NCBI GenBank assembly: GCA_026168455.1
Contig: CM047426.1
Location: 26,843,058 to 26,907,057, forward strand
Source of the DNA: Theocolax elegans
Lineage: Eukaryota; Arthropoda; Insecta; Hymenoptera; Cerocephalidae
Direction: 5' to 3'
Length of the DNA: 64,000 nucleotides
How positions within the stretch are numbered: position 1 is the stretch's first letter; each line of letters opens with the position of its first letter. The notes under the pieces are model-generated. The model worked only from the letters and a program-made list of their open reading frames with translations, was not told the origin of the DNA and searched no databases. Below are positions 53,131 through 64,000 of this stretch, one piece after another. The translations under genes were made by a program, and so were the position numbers.

Positions 53131-56100
53131 TATACGAGGTATACCTCGATTTGCAATCGCCTGCATTTTTCTTCTCTTACGTTCTTATCCGTTTAAGTTG
53201 CACTTTATCGCTTCTTATGTTGCGAATCGATATATACTGGCTTCGTCGGACATCCAAAGGTTTTACTTTTATTTCCATTGAATTTATGTAGCACTTTACC
53301 TGCGATTTCTTAGACGTTACGGAGTCGTTCCCATCCTCAATAGATATTGGATTACCGATCAAAGAAGGGTGTATTAATTTATGTACTCGAATATCAAGGA
53401 TAACTGAATACTTCCTTACTCTTTTTTTTCTCGTAAACTCCGAGCTCGCATCGTTTTAAAGTTTGACTTGAGTAAATAATGGAATAACGGGACTTTATAT
53501 TTTGCATAATTGTAAATTTCAAAATCGTTAATCTTTTACTTTTAAATATTGTTACTTGGCATTTAAGAATTTGTTAAGTTTATAAGTATTATACTCTACC
53601 GATGATTTTTTACAATAATATAACAATAATATAATTCTCATTATGATATTATTTATAAAATTTGACATTTGCCATATGATTTAATGACTATTTATCATTC
53701 TGCGCAGTCTAGTTCTTCACATAGTCATTGGTACGTTTAGGTGAATTAATAAATACCCAATATTTTTATAGAGTATATGTGTATAATAACGGGTTTTATC
53801 GTTAAAATTATTTATTTTATTAAAATTGTAAATACTTTGTATAATATTAAAGATTATATATTAATTGCGGAAACTTTTGTATAAACATACAACATTGGGA
53901 ATTTCATTTATTTTTTAATGAAATGTACGTATAATAGAATGATCGAACATTCCAATAATACTTTTTGTATCGTTAAGTTACAGATTTATACAGAACTTTA
54001 TATGTATATATATTTTAAATAACGATAATTTCATTTCTTATTCCGATACTGAAATGTTATTTCGCTCAGTAACAAAATCGTTATCCTAACATGCTTTTTA
54101 CTTATCGAAAACTTTTATAGCCGTTGCACAATATTTTATCATTTGAAAGAAGTAAACAAGTTGTTTTGTTACATAATGAATCCGATACACTTCCTTCTAC
54201 TTTTTAAGCTAAATTATTCCTCTCGGTATCCTGTTTCAAAAATTGTAACTTATACGCGCTATATATTTTAAATAAAATGACTCGAAGATTGATCGTCCCG
54301 TCCTTTCAGCATAATTTGTGTTACCCGGTTGGTCAATCACCGCTTCAAAATATAAAATGCATCACCTGGCACTTTAGTCGTTCGATGCCTTAGGCGGAAG
54401 TAAAAAAATCTCCGCTAATTTGTAGGGAAGTAAACCAAACGGAAGATTATCGTAAATAAAATTTTTTTTAACGCCGAGTCCATATATAGGTATCAAAATA
54501 AGAACGCATTGAATAATCCAGGAGCTGACTGTCGTGGGGTTGTATATCAGGTTATCGATCGGGCGTTGTCATTGATGCCGCGGGCAACGTTCAATACGAT
54601 AATATTGGTCCAATATCACGGGGCCCCGCAATGTTGAGTGAAAAATTGTACGGGTAATTCGATGTGCTGGGACGAGTTTATACCGCCCCGGTCGTGTACA
54701 TATATAGGTAGAATGAAACGATTTTTCGTCACAGGGTTTAGAAGGCGTTGCGACTCGGTCGGATGTTATATGAACGGTGCAATTTTGTCCTCGCTCGTTA
54801 CGAAACAATGACGGTGCGATATTAATATTTTTTATGTTTTATTTCGATTATGAGAAATTGATAAATCGATTTGACGAGAGACGTTGGTTTAGAATTTTAT
54901 TACTTTATACTTTTTAGATTGAATATTACACGTACAACAAATAATTTAAAAATTTATTCATATAAATTATGGTGAATTTATTGGTAAATTGTGTTTATGG
55001 TTATCTTGTACAGTGATTGCAATAGAAAAATTTGAAGTTGAATTTTTCGTATTTTCTTAACAAAAATTTTTATGAATTATTTACTTATTTTTGTGTGCGT
55101 ATGTTTCACACAAAAGTAAAGTAAGGCAGTTTCAATGTAATTAACTTACTAAACTTATCGAAAGTAACGCGCAAAAAATTACATTTAAGCAACAATTAAT
55201 CTTATAATAATATTCATCAATACTTCGATATAAATCTACATCACGATTAACTAACTAAAAAAACTATTAACTTAGCTGAATAAAAGTAAAGAAAATATAA
55301 AGTAAATATAAACACGAAATATTAAAGCTTTCTGAAATCCGGTTGCAACGACGAGTTAAGACGGATTGAACCAACGACAGAATCTCTCCAATACAGTGAC
55401 CGAAAACTCGACTCGACGTAAATGCAACACTATTGTGCATTTAAAACACACTTAACCTAAAGCTATTACAAAAAAACCTCGGAGCGATTCCAGCGTACGA
55501 ATAAAATAAATCCATACAAAAAACTAAAGCAGCAAAAGTGGTATATGCAACGCGATTCTCGCAGCTTCATCATTTGCCTTATAGTCTCAGGAAAGATTTC
55601 ACTTTTCCGAACAGGATGATCTACAGTTCATTTCAGAATTACACTGAAAAATAATGAGATTGATAAACGGCCGCTAGACTACCTGCGTCATCCCGTACTA
55701 TAGAGGCTACAACTACTAAACTTCTTAATACTTGCGCAATAGGACTAATACTGCGATTACATACACACAAATGTTCGCTATGATTTAAATTTAATAAAAA
55801 TATACGCAATTCAGGTATTTTGAGTTGGTCATTCTAGATCCACTATAATGGATTTTGCGATTGTATTGCCAAATTAAAATTTAGAGACCCAAAATACTAC
55901 AGTGTAGCAAGTTTCATTCAAATCGATTGGAAAACAAGAAAATTATTTGATTTGATCATATTTGACAGAAGGAAAGGACCCCACTTTTTTTTATCATATA
56001 TGGTATAGTACCATTGAACCGGTTAATCTGTCGAAAATAAAAATATATTACATTTTGTTACTTACCTGAACTATAACATTTACTAATATAAAATAATGAC

Positions 56101-57809
56101 ACGCATTTGTGTGTAGGATATATATACTTCTATATTGTATATATCCATATGAAATCAGCTTTATTCTAACTTTAGACATTTACATAAAGCTTATATGCAG
56201 ATTCTATACTCCAAAGTTCATTGTAACTAACATTATTTTAATGTTTAATTTGTCTCTAATTGTGAACTTAATTAATACTTTTTAAATTTTAATTTAAAAC
56301 TTTTAAGTCATTTGTATTGTATAGATTTAGTAAATGTATATAATAAAATAATAGTTATTTATGCACATAGGGAGTAAAGTAAGCATTTATTCCCGGGATG
56401 AAAGTTGTTGCTTCCTCGCTTTAGCTTTTTGCCGTAATTCATCCAAGAGAATAATCGCCTATTACTTCTGAAGTGCATATACAATTTTTCACCCATTTAA
56501 AAAGGCTAAACTAAGTATTCAAAACAAAAAAGTAAGTCTACGATGAATAAAATGATCGAAGGAATAAAAAATGCAATTTTACTTCACTCGTATATAGAGG
56601 TTAATAAAGTAGACTTTTTAGATGATTAGGATGAAAAAATAATTATTAACGTTATATATATATATATACACGTTTAAAAAATCAGTTGCTAAACGTTAAA
56701 GTGAAAATCTTTTAATTTTATAATTAATACATGCATATTAAAGTATTATTAATAAAATTTCGCTAATTTGTAATCATCCAGAAGTAGAAAACTCGAGCAA
56801 CTTGCATAACATTTTATTTGAGTCTATTGATTAACGTATTATATTGTGTAGATATTTTGTACAAAAGTCATAAAAATTCAAGAAACAGCGCGTTTTAATT
56901 TTTGTTTGCATAATTGAATTCCTAATAAACACTTTTGCTTTTTCTCCATAAACTTGAGATGTACAATCGTGTAGAAGATGTTTTCTCACAGATAAATAAG
57001 GTAGAAGAGTCTCGTCATTTTGCACTTTATTTTCGCGGAAGTTAGCAGACAAGCTATTGTATTTGTACGTTTTAGTTATATTTAGAAGTATAATTTTAAA
57101 ATGCCGTTTCCTCTTATATATTTTTTTTTCTCCCCAATAAAAACATTTGTTCTTTTTAGTTAGTTAATAATGTTGAAGTATTATTCCACAACTTCCTACA
57201 TGTGTAAATTAATTGTTAAAAAAGTAAATTAATTATTTAAATAAAAAAATGTACTGTTATGTGAAGCAATGCAAAATTGATTAACACGTTTTACTTTATA
57301 AATAATAATGTACTATTGGTGTAAAATCTTATAACTATTTTAAAATTAGATTTATATAAGAAGAAATGAGTCGTTACTTATTTCAATTTTTTTATTTTAA
57401 CATCACTCTTTTAGGCTCTCAAATCAGTGCTAATCAACGACAAAGATCATACGATCTCTTTGTTAAGAAAGCACTTGTTGAGAATAATTTCAATTGTAAT
57501 ATTGCATATCAGAAGTTTTATTAAATAATTTACGCCTATGCACAAGTAGATGCATTACATTGTTATCTTTAGTTGATTTTACGGTAAAGAAGTCACATGG
57601 TAAAACAGATTGCTGCATTTGCGACGTGTATCATGAGTCTAACCGAAAAAATCTTATGTCGGTAGTATGGGAATCGCGTTTTACACTAAATCGATAAATT
57701 ATTATCCTCTTTGAAACATGTATACATGTGTATTATAACTATATTTTTAATAAAAAAATTTCACATGAGAAGATAATGATGATTAATAGAACACTTTTGT
57801 TCTTTACAG
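53131..57809. other. AT-rich DNA upstream of the first recognised Phactr exon
   Basis: Probably intron. A CpG-rich island lies at about 54540-54800. On the minus strand CAG|GTAAGT occurs at about 56066, a perfect donor consensus with no exon in support. No coding exon with a phase 1 donor could be identified. Confidence 0.45.
55798..56010. repeat. Possible dispersed-repeat fragment
   Basis: Contains AGTGTAGCAAGTTTCATTCA then AATCGATTGGAAAAC, phrasing that resembles insect interspersed repeats as I recall them. No terminal structure or ORF seen. Weak call. Confidence 0.25.
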
Positions 57810-57974
57810 CAAAAAAGCAAAATGGTGCAGCATTACGAACAAACAGTTTGGGTTCGGGTACGCGGACGCCGCCGCTTGAAAGGAAAAGCAAATTTTCAGC
57901 CCTTGGTAGACTCTTCAAACCTTGGAAATGGAAACGGAAAAAGAAATCAGACAAGTTCGAAGCCGCGTCGAGAT
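57810..57974 (+). CDS. Phactr: Phactr-family internal exon (basic N-terminal region)
   Basis: Internal coding exon of a phosphatase and actin regulator, a family that binds protein phosphatase 1 and G-actin. The acceptor is TTCTTTACAG ending at 57809, after a pyrimidine tract; the donor is GTAAGT at 57975. The exon starts at codon position 2 and ends after one base of a codon, so both flanking introns are phase 1. It encodes about 54 residues with [10 protein letters not shown], then [12 protein letters not shown] and a run of lysine and arginine (KRKKK). This match to the conserved N-terminal Phactr block is from recall of the family, not a search. The basic run would suit a nuclear localisation signal. 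The reading frame stays open upstream to an ATG at 57728, but that part is AT-rich and lies before a good acceptor, so I treat it as intron. The exon holding the true start codon was not found. Confidence 0.85.
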
Positions 57975-58131
57975 GTAAGTAGATTTTTATCATAGTGTTA
58001 TCCGCGTTTAATAAACTGATCAAATATATCTAAACCTCTATAGATCGACCCAAAATTATTGCAAGCATTTTATAGTTATTTTCGTACAACGGCTATTTTA
58101 AATTGTTATGATATTTTTCTTTTTCTTCTAG
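57975..58131 (+). other. Phactr intron (157 bases)
   Basis: Short AT-rich phase 1 intron with GTAAGT at the 5' end and a TTTTTCTTTTTCTTCTAG acceptor. No other feature is visible. Confidence 0.85.
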
Positions 58132-58230
58132 CGCTCGAGAGGAAAATATCAGTTCGAGCAAACAGAGATGAGCTTGTACAGAAAGGAATTTTGTTGCCCG
58201 AAAGTCCTACGTCGCCCATTCCCGAAAATA
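58132..58230 (+). CDS. Phactr: Phactr-family exon carrying the N-terminal RPEL motif
   Basis: Second recognisable exon, 99 bases, phase 1 at both ends. The acceptor TTCTTCTAG ends at 58131 after a long pyrimidine tract; the donor GTACGT is at 58231. Joining to the previous exon makes a serine codon (T + CG), giving SLERKISVRANRDELVQKGI and then LLPESPTSPIPEN. The stretch from LERKIS to KGIL fits the RPEL motif (G-actin binding, core R-P-x-x-x-E-L), with alanine in place of the proline. In this family an N-terminal RPEL lies apart from three C-terminal ones; the C-terminal set is not seen in this window. The exon length is a multiple of three, so skipping it would keep the frame and remove the motif. 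Confidence 0.88.
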
Positions 58231-59331
58231 GTACGTATATCTCCTTCGTACACAAAGTGTTGTATGTTTACGAATTATTTTTAAGAGACAATATACAATC
58301 TAAAATAATTATCAGTAATATAATATTATTTAATACTCATAATTAAAATAAAGTTACTCAACTTAAGTATTATGTTAAGGAAGATTTAGCTTTATAAATA
58401 CAACATTTAATATCAAAAATTGTATATTAAAATTATTAAAATAATAATATCGTTTTCCAGCTAATATTGATTATATACCTTAGATACCTTCAGTACTAGG
58501 GTTAGGAAAAGGAGAAATCTAGCTTACCGGTGGTAAGCAAGACGTGAAACTACCTTATCACATATAAATACATGTTTTGTTTAAAATTTGATATATGAAA
58601 ATGGCTTTTAGCATTTTACTGCATTAAAACTGAATTATAAATTAATCCACGTTTTTGCATTTTGTATATACTTTAATTTAAATATTAATTATGAATAAGA
58701 CATAAAGATAAAAATATAATCCGAGTAGTGTTATAAGAAAATAAAAAATAGAACCATTTTTCATACATAGAATAATCCTTTTGTTGAGTAAATTAATGTA
58801 ATAAAAAAACCCTGAAAATAAAATAAATCCAATTTGCATACGCGCGGTACGTGCATGTTGTAATCAAGTTACTGCTTCCTTCATATAAATGTTTGTAATA
58901 TGTGATATTATTTTAATACTTATTTTCATATACATAATTGATAGTATACGTTGGTAAAAATTAATTAAAAAAAAATAATATTTTTTATACCTAAAGTAAA
59001 TTACTCGAAACTAATGTATTATTGTCAAAAAAGAATAGGTTGTAAAATTTTCATCGTTGTATTTCAAAATTTGTTTTAAACAAAAAAAAATAGATAAAAG
59101 AAACTAAAGGAACTAAATTTAAGTACTCTATTATTAAAAAAACTCTAAAAACAACAGATAACATTTGCCCGACATTTTTATTCAAAAATATTAATATTAC
59201 AAATATTATTGAAGTACAGCGGTGGAAACTTCAAATCTATAGAAAAGAAGAATACAGATCTATACTTTAGTACATATTTAAAAATAAATGCATGTAAATT
59301 AATATAAATACTATAAATTCGAAAATGATAG
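58231..59331 (+). other. Phactr intron (about 1.1 kb)
   Basis: AT-rich phase 1 intron from GTACGT to GATAG. It holds A-rich runs and a short inverted repeat (CTTACCGGTGGTAAG near 58530). No second ORF or recognisable exon is visible inside it. Confidence 0.7.
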
Positions 59332-59682
59332 GTCCAACGGGCGACACGGGCATGCTACAAAAGCCACCAACGCCTCAGCAACAACCGCCTCATCATCAGA
59401 TGCAGCTGCAGCAACAGTTGCAGCAACAATTACAGCAACAACAACAGCTGCAGCAGCAGCAACAACAACAACAGCAGTCGAGTGGAGGTACGCCAGTGTC
59501 GACGCCTACATTGCAGCAGCAGCAGTCGTTTCCACAGGGTCAGCAGCAGCAGTCGTCGGCAACACCGACTCCTACCAATGCTAACCCGCCCGGTAGCAAT
59601 CGAACCTCACCCCATCCCTCGCCCTTGTACCCTGGTATGCCCCAGCTGCCGCCGACAAATCAGCTCAACAGCAACTCCCAAG
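59332..59682 (+). CDS. Phactr: Phactr-family glutamine/proline-rich exon
   Basis: Third exon, 351 bases, phase 1 at both ends. The acceptor is GATAG ending at 59331, with a weak pyrimidine tract; the donor GTAAGA at 59683 is strong. Joined to the previous exon it completes a serine codon (A + GT) and continues PTGDTGMLQKPPTPQQQPPH. It then has a long glutamine-rich block encoded by mixed CAG and CAA codons (about 59380-59550) and a proline/serine/asparagine-rich stretch ending NSNSQ. The exact phase fit with the exon 1.1 kb upstream is the main reason to place it in the same gene. An ATG at 59325 in the same frame is probably intronic, because the acceptor removes it, but an alternative start there cannot be excluded. 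The segment is low-complexity and probably disordered, a likely site of length variation. Confidence 0.75.
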
Positions 59683-62600
59683 GTAAGAACTATCCCATTC
59701 TTGTTAATATTATTACACCTCTTACCATTATTTTAATAATAAAACCGAGAACATAGAGTCAAATTTCTTTTTCAAAATGCGTCGTTAAATTGTGAGTTTA
59801 CGCATATGGGTCTCTTCGGAGATGGAGTTTACGAAATATACAGGGATAATAAAGACGTTAGGTTCTTATCAGGAGTTTTATCGTCTTTCCTGAATGACTT
59901 GAGTGAAATCGCAAAATTTTGCGACACCAAAAAAGTTATATAATAATTGACTTTAAAACATTTATACGTGCTTTAACTAATAGATTTTTCAATTGTACTA
60001 TTTTTGTGATGCGAAATCATAAGACAAAAATCAGATTATATTTTATTCCTTGACTTATCAATACTATTTAATCAAAATTTATAATTTATACGCGGACAGT
60101 GCTTTCGACATTGTTACCGTGTGCCAAAGTTAACGCGCAAAATACGAGGAAGGGGTGTTTTAGCATAGAAATACGGAGCTAAGATTCAAGTGGGCGGTTA
60201 GGCTTTCTCGTCGATACGAGCGCTCGGAATATATTACAAGCCACTTTAAGGAGGTACTAGTTATTTAGGCTGAACTCCCGCAGCGTTACTCCGGAAGCTG
60301 GTTACGCGCGCCCAGCAGTCGTTGACCTAATTTCGAAAGTAACACGTGTCGCAGGGGGGTCGACCGAGGACGAACTTGTCGCGGGAGTGGTCACACCACG
60401 GTGTTATGCATTTACTGGACCCATTAAATTAGGACGAAGGTGCCTCTTATATTCCTCAGTGCGAAATCCGACCATTTATGCCCTTTTGTTCAGAAACCGC
60501 TTTTGCCTTTTACTATGGGATGATCCTTGTTAATTGATCAATTCGATCGTGAAACACTTTGTTTATATACAACCGTGTTCGAGTACGCCCTTTGAAATTT
60601 TAATACCGTGCTTAACGATCCTGTATCCAATCATTATGAATTTAACTACATCCAAATAGTTTCTCGTCCACTCTTTTTACTCGATTATTATTCTTAACTT
60701 TTTGCAGTTTATATTATTCTCATATTATTCAACTCGTGCTTACAAAATTTACAGTAATTTAGAATTTACATGACGGATTATTCAGGTATATCCACACGTA
60801 GCACTTGTTTATATTTTACATAAAAGTAAATGTGCATACAATCATTTTAAATGAAATTGTTATAATTTTTCAATAATTTGTACTGATGACTTTGATAAAG
60901 TAAAGGTGATTGATGCAACCAATAAGTGATTAAAATAAAGTAAAAAAATTTAAATTGAAAAGTACGATAACGTTTTGGATTTTCTATTAAGCATTTTAAC
61001 AATGTATTTTTATTATTCTATTTATGCGCATTAATTTTAATAAGTAGGCTAATCATGAAAATTCATAATAATTTATGATAAGTATTACGTACGTTAATAT
61101 AATTGCATTTGCTTCAAATGTTGCACGGTAAGATATATTTGCGAGTGATGATTCAAAAATAGTGAATTGTTATTTTAATCGATTTCTTTATTGATTCATT
61201 AAACTTTCATCAAGCATTAAAACAGTTTTTAAAAACTTTACTTTCTACTTTACAGTAAAATATCTAAACTTTGATCTCCTTAAGGAATACGTAGCATTCA
61301 TGAAATTCTACGTAAGAAAAGAGTAAAAGTAGTGTTAGTTTGTTACCATTGTTTTTCAATTATGCAACAAATTTAATTGCTAAATGAAAAAATATTTTTT
61401 TCTAACAAACTTTAATATTTTATGTAACAATTTTTTTTTTCTAGTTTTTTTAATTTTCATTCATTACTATATTTCTTTTACTTATCTGCAGTTTATGTAC
61501 AATAATTTTGAAAGTAATTGAGTACTTTATTTTAATATCATAGCTTTCTGTTAATGAAGATGAAACTGGAATTGTAACCGACAAAATACGTTTAAAGGTA
61601 GTTTTTTTTTAAAATTAATTGTGCTTTGAAAATTACTTTGCTTTCAAAAAGTGCGACTTTTAATTGCCGCATTGTTTTCGACATTTGAATGTGAGTTATT
61701 GATATTTACTTCAACACATTTTGTTAGCTTGCATTGACGGATTTTTGTCGTGCCATACAATCGTTTGCTAGTGCAGGTCATCCAGTTAATTTTACAACAT
61801 AAATGATGATAGTATAATGGATTGATTGCACTATGAAACATTACGATATTTCAATGGCACGCATTGAAAATTATAACAATAAATTGTTTAATGTCTCTTG
61901 TTTATTCTAAATGTTTGGATAATAAACTCAGATTGATACATTAATGTATATAGCTAAATTGATAATAACGACACTATATCTCGATGCCATATCGATTAAA
62001 AAATCAAACGTGATTTAAGATAAATATCACAGAGAGACAATAATATAACGGTGCCATTGTTTAAAAATTCAGTAAGCTAATTAGATATATATATACATAA
62101 GTAAATGTGAATATGGGAATCAAATATAGTTATTACCATCGGCAGCAAATCCCAGACTGCTATAATCAAATATGTGACTCGCATTTAGTCAGTTCGTCTG
62201 CAATGTTATAATTAATTCAATGTCTTATTTTTTTCATCGCCCGATCTCCAGAACGTCATCGTTTCAGACATGGTTATCGGGTTTCCTCCAACGTTGTCGG
62301 TCTAAACCGAAGCCGTAAAATCGAACTACCGGGTAATACAATATATAACCGAAGAGGTACTAACTGCCGTTGCCGGATTTCTTACACTTCCATGACCTGG
62401 ACGGGATCGTTGATTTTACGTGTCACATGCACGGGAATGATTAATCTTTTTCGTGCGCTGGAGTCCATGAGTTCATATGCTTGTGTGGGTGGGCGGAGAT
62501 CAATGCCCCGTGAGCCGCCGATAGTTCAGCTGTCCTCTTGTACTTGCGTTATCGTCATTTTTAATTGGTTCTTCGGGTTTGAGTGATCTTATTAACGCGC

Positions 62601-62715
62601 TAGTTCTCTTGCTCGATTGACAGGCTCTTGTGAGATCCTGTATGAAATGGAATAATTGTTCGTGCTGATATAATATTTTTATTTATATCATATAGACGTA
62701 TATTTGTACACTCCC
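59683..62715 (+). other. Probable Phactr intron with two CpG-rich islands
   Basis: No coding exon is recognisable after the donor at 59683. The next Phactr exons presumably lie beyond the window. Two GC- and CpG-rich blocks stand out of the AT-rich background: about 60110-60450 and about 62230-62540. They have no convincing ORF and may be intronic regulatory DNA. The remainder is plain AT-rich sequence. Confidence 0.5.
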
Positions 62716-62919
62716 TTAAAAAAACATTCATTCATTTAACTCGTTAATAAAAATTTAGCGATCAATTAACCTTGTAGATTTAAAGCATTATTTCAGAAAT
62801 CTGTTTAAGTACCGTATATACTTAAATTTTCTTAGTAATATTTGAAGGATTCCATTTGCAAAACTGTAGTAGATCAAACAATTATAACTATTAATTATAA
62901 CAATTAAATTTGCACATAT
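62716..62919. repeat. Direct repeat, left copy (period 1081)
   Basis: Matches 63797-64000 with one substitution (GGATTCCATT here, GGATTACATT there). Either a tandem duplication whose second unit continues beyond the window, or a terminal direct repeat around an insertion. Confidence 0.9.
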
Positions 62920-63187
62920 TGTTTCATATGCAGCTTCAACAGTAGGTTAATTAATTTACTACTAATAATCTATATAAATAAGAGAGAATCTGCGAGTTAT
63001 ATTTCTAGAATTAAATATAAAAATAGAATAGTATATTAATTTTACTTCTACGGAAAAAGATAAATGATATCTTATATAATTAATATTTACTTGTAGAGGT
63101 GGAAAATGCTAACATTTCTCACTCAGAATGATTGTTAATAATCTGTTCTATTTTCTTGGTTTGTATTTCTTTAATATATATATATAA

Positions 63188-63743
63188 ACCGACACGGTGG
63201 CGGAGTGGCGGAAGCGCACCTCGGCCGGTCATGAAAGTTAAGCAGCACCGAGCGCGGTTGGCACTTGGATGGGTGACCGTTCTCGGGCTTAGCTTAAATG
63301 ATCGGTTAGGTGTTTTTTCACATTCCACAACGTGAGCGGGAGGTGTCAGACATTCGGTTTCGGTGTTAAAGTCTACGCAATGTGACCTTGCCACCCAAAC
63401 AGAATTGTTCTCGAATGCACCGCCCTTCTCGGAGGAGGTTTTCCTAATAGGCATTTATCCCACGGGGTTTGGCCACAGGTTTTCCCTCTCTCCACGGGCA
63501 TAACTCCGGGCGAATGCATGAAGGTGCACTGAAAAATGTTTCGGGCAACTCCTGCTCTGCCCCGTACGGATCACGTAAAAAAACCGTACTGCTAATCCGT
63601 ACAAAAATTTTGGGCTGTTACTGCACGAAAATTAGTCGGTAGTCGTCAAAGTGTGGAGTCGATGCCGCACAAAAAGCGAAGAGCGATAACGCTACTATGG
63701 TGACGGCAAATTGTGACATAAACAAACAGTGCTCGGTGCTCCG
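63188..63743 (+). mobile_element. 5S rRNA-derived retroposon, copy C with a different 3' half
   Basis: Starts ACCGACACGGTGGCGGAGTG with the same A-box-like TGGCGGAGTGG (63198-63208). A 5S-like part follows (about 63219-63290: CTCGGCCGGTCA, GTTAAGCAGCACCGAGCGCG, CTTGGATGGGTGACCG), then a T-run at 63313-63318. The body parallels copy B up to GGGCGAATGC near 63517. Beyond that the sequence differs from A and B; it includes an 8-base inverted repeat GTACGGAT/ATCCGTAC (63565-63602) and runs to about 63743. Flanking TATATATA on both sides may be a target duplication but is too simple to trust. The end is therefore approximate. The whole copy sits inside the 1081-base repeat unit at the right edge. 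Confidence 0.7.
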
Positions 63744-63796
63744 GTATATATATGTGTACAAATTTCATATCATCTATAACGAGATTATAATGTAGG

Positions 63797-64000
63797 TTAA
63801 AAAAACATTCATTCATTTAACTCGTTAATAAAAATTTAGCGATCAATTAACCTTGTAGATTTAAAGCATTATTTCAGAAATCTGTTTAAGTACCGTATAT
63901 ACTTAAATTTTCTTAGTAATATTTGAAGGATTACATTTGCAAAACTGTAGTAGATCAAACAATTATAACTATTAATTATAACAATTAAATTTGCACATAT
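63797..64000. repeat. Direct repeat, right copy, cut by the window edge
   Basis: Second copy of 62716-62919. The homology is still running at the last base, so its full length is unknown. Confidence 0.9.

Noticed and set aside
52878..53291. 137-codon ORF
   Set aside because: Lies in a CpG-rich island with overlapping ORFs on both strands; unrecognised and without gene-like context.
56060..56075. Perfect CAG|GTAAGT donor on the minus strand
   Set aside because: No open exon, acceptor or protein similarity supports a minus-strand gene; one such match is expected about by chance in this length.
57728..57809. ATG at 57728 as the Phactr start codon
   Set aside because: The added residues come from AT-rich sequence before a strong acceptor (TTCTTTACAG) and do not look like protein of this family; treated as intron.
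63198..63208. tRNA-Ser/Leu gene suggested by GGTGGCGGAGTGG
   Set aside because: No anticodon arm, T-loop or acceptor pairing follows; the sequence passes into 5S-like DNA, so it is part of the retroposon.

Overview
The window is AT-rich eukaryotic DNA with almost no coding sequence, broken by small GC- and CpG-rich islands. It looks like an insect genome, most likely a hymenopteran (bee, ant or wasp). The reasons are the AT-rich background with CpG-dense islands, short introns with insect-style splice sites, non-autonomous TTAA-flanked DNA transposons, 5S rRNA-derived retroposons, and a phosphatase-and-actin-regulator (Phactr) gene. The hymenopteran call is inference, not proof.

The only gene I can support is near the right end on the + strand. 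Three exons (57810-57974, 58132-58230, 59332-59682) are joined by canonical GT..AG introns, all in phase 1, and encode an internal N-terminal part of a Phactr protein: a basic, nuclear-localisation-like stretch, the first RPEL-type actin-binding motif, then a glutamine/proline-rich exon. The start codon exon and the C-terminal PP1-binding and triple-RPEL exons are not identified; they lie outside the window or in exons too small to recognise. The remaining ~57 kb on the left is probably the long 5' intron and/or upstream intergenic DNA of this gene. A candidate recursive-splice or micro-exon site at 30134/30135 (acceptor AG directly followed by GTGAGT, with a second GTAAGT 45 bases on) fits a very long + strand intron.

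The rest is repeats. (1) Three dispersed copies of a 5S rRNA-derived retroposon (28911-29275 +, 36864-37303 -, about 63188-63743 +); the middle one has a 14-base target-site duplication and an A-rich tail. (2) Several families of short inverted-repeat elements (MITEs): TTAA-flanked elements at 3258, 24759, 25778, 36087 and a partial copy at 44663; an element with CTCACAAAAATG ends at 36610 and 38193; an element with CCCTRSTAGAAAT ends at 34473 and 39328; and others at 13549, 48379 and 52331-52629. (3) A recent tandem duplication (34286-35936) whose two units differ by a 544-base MITE, giving a filled and an empty site side by side. (4) A direct repeat with a period of 1081 bases at the right edge (62716 and 63797), with one retroposon copy in the first unit. 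GC-rich islands are listed as possible regulatory DNA, with low confidence.
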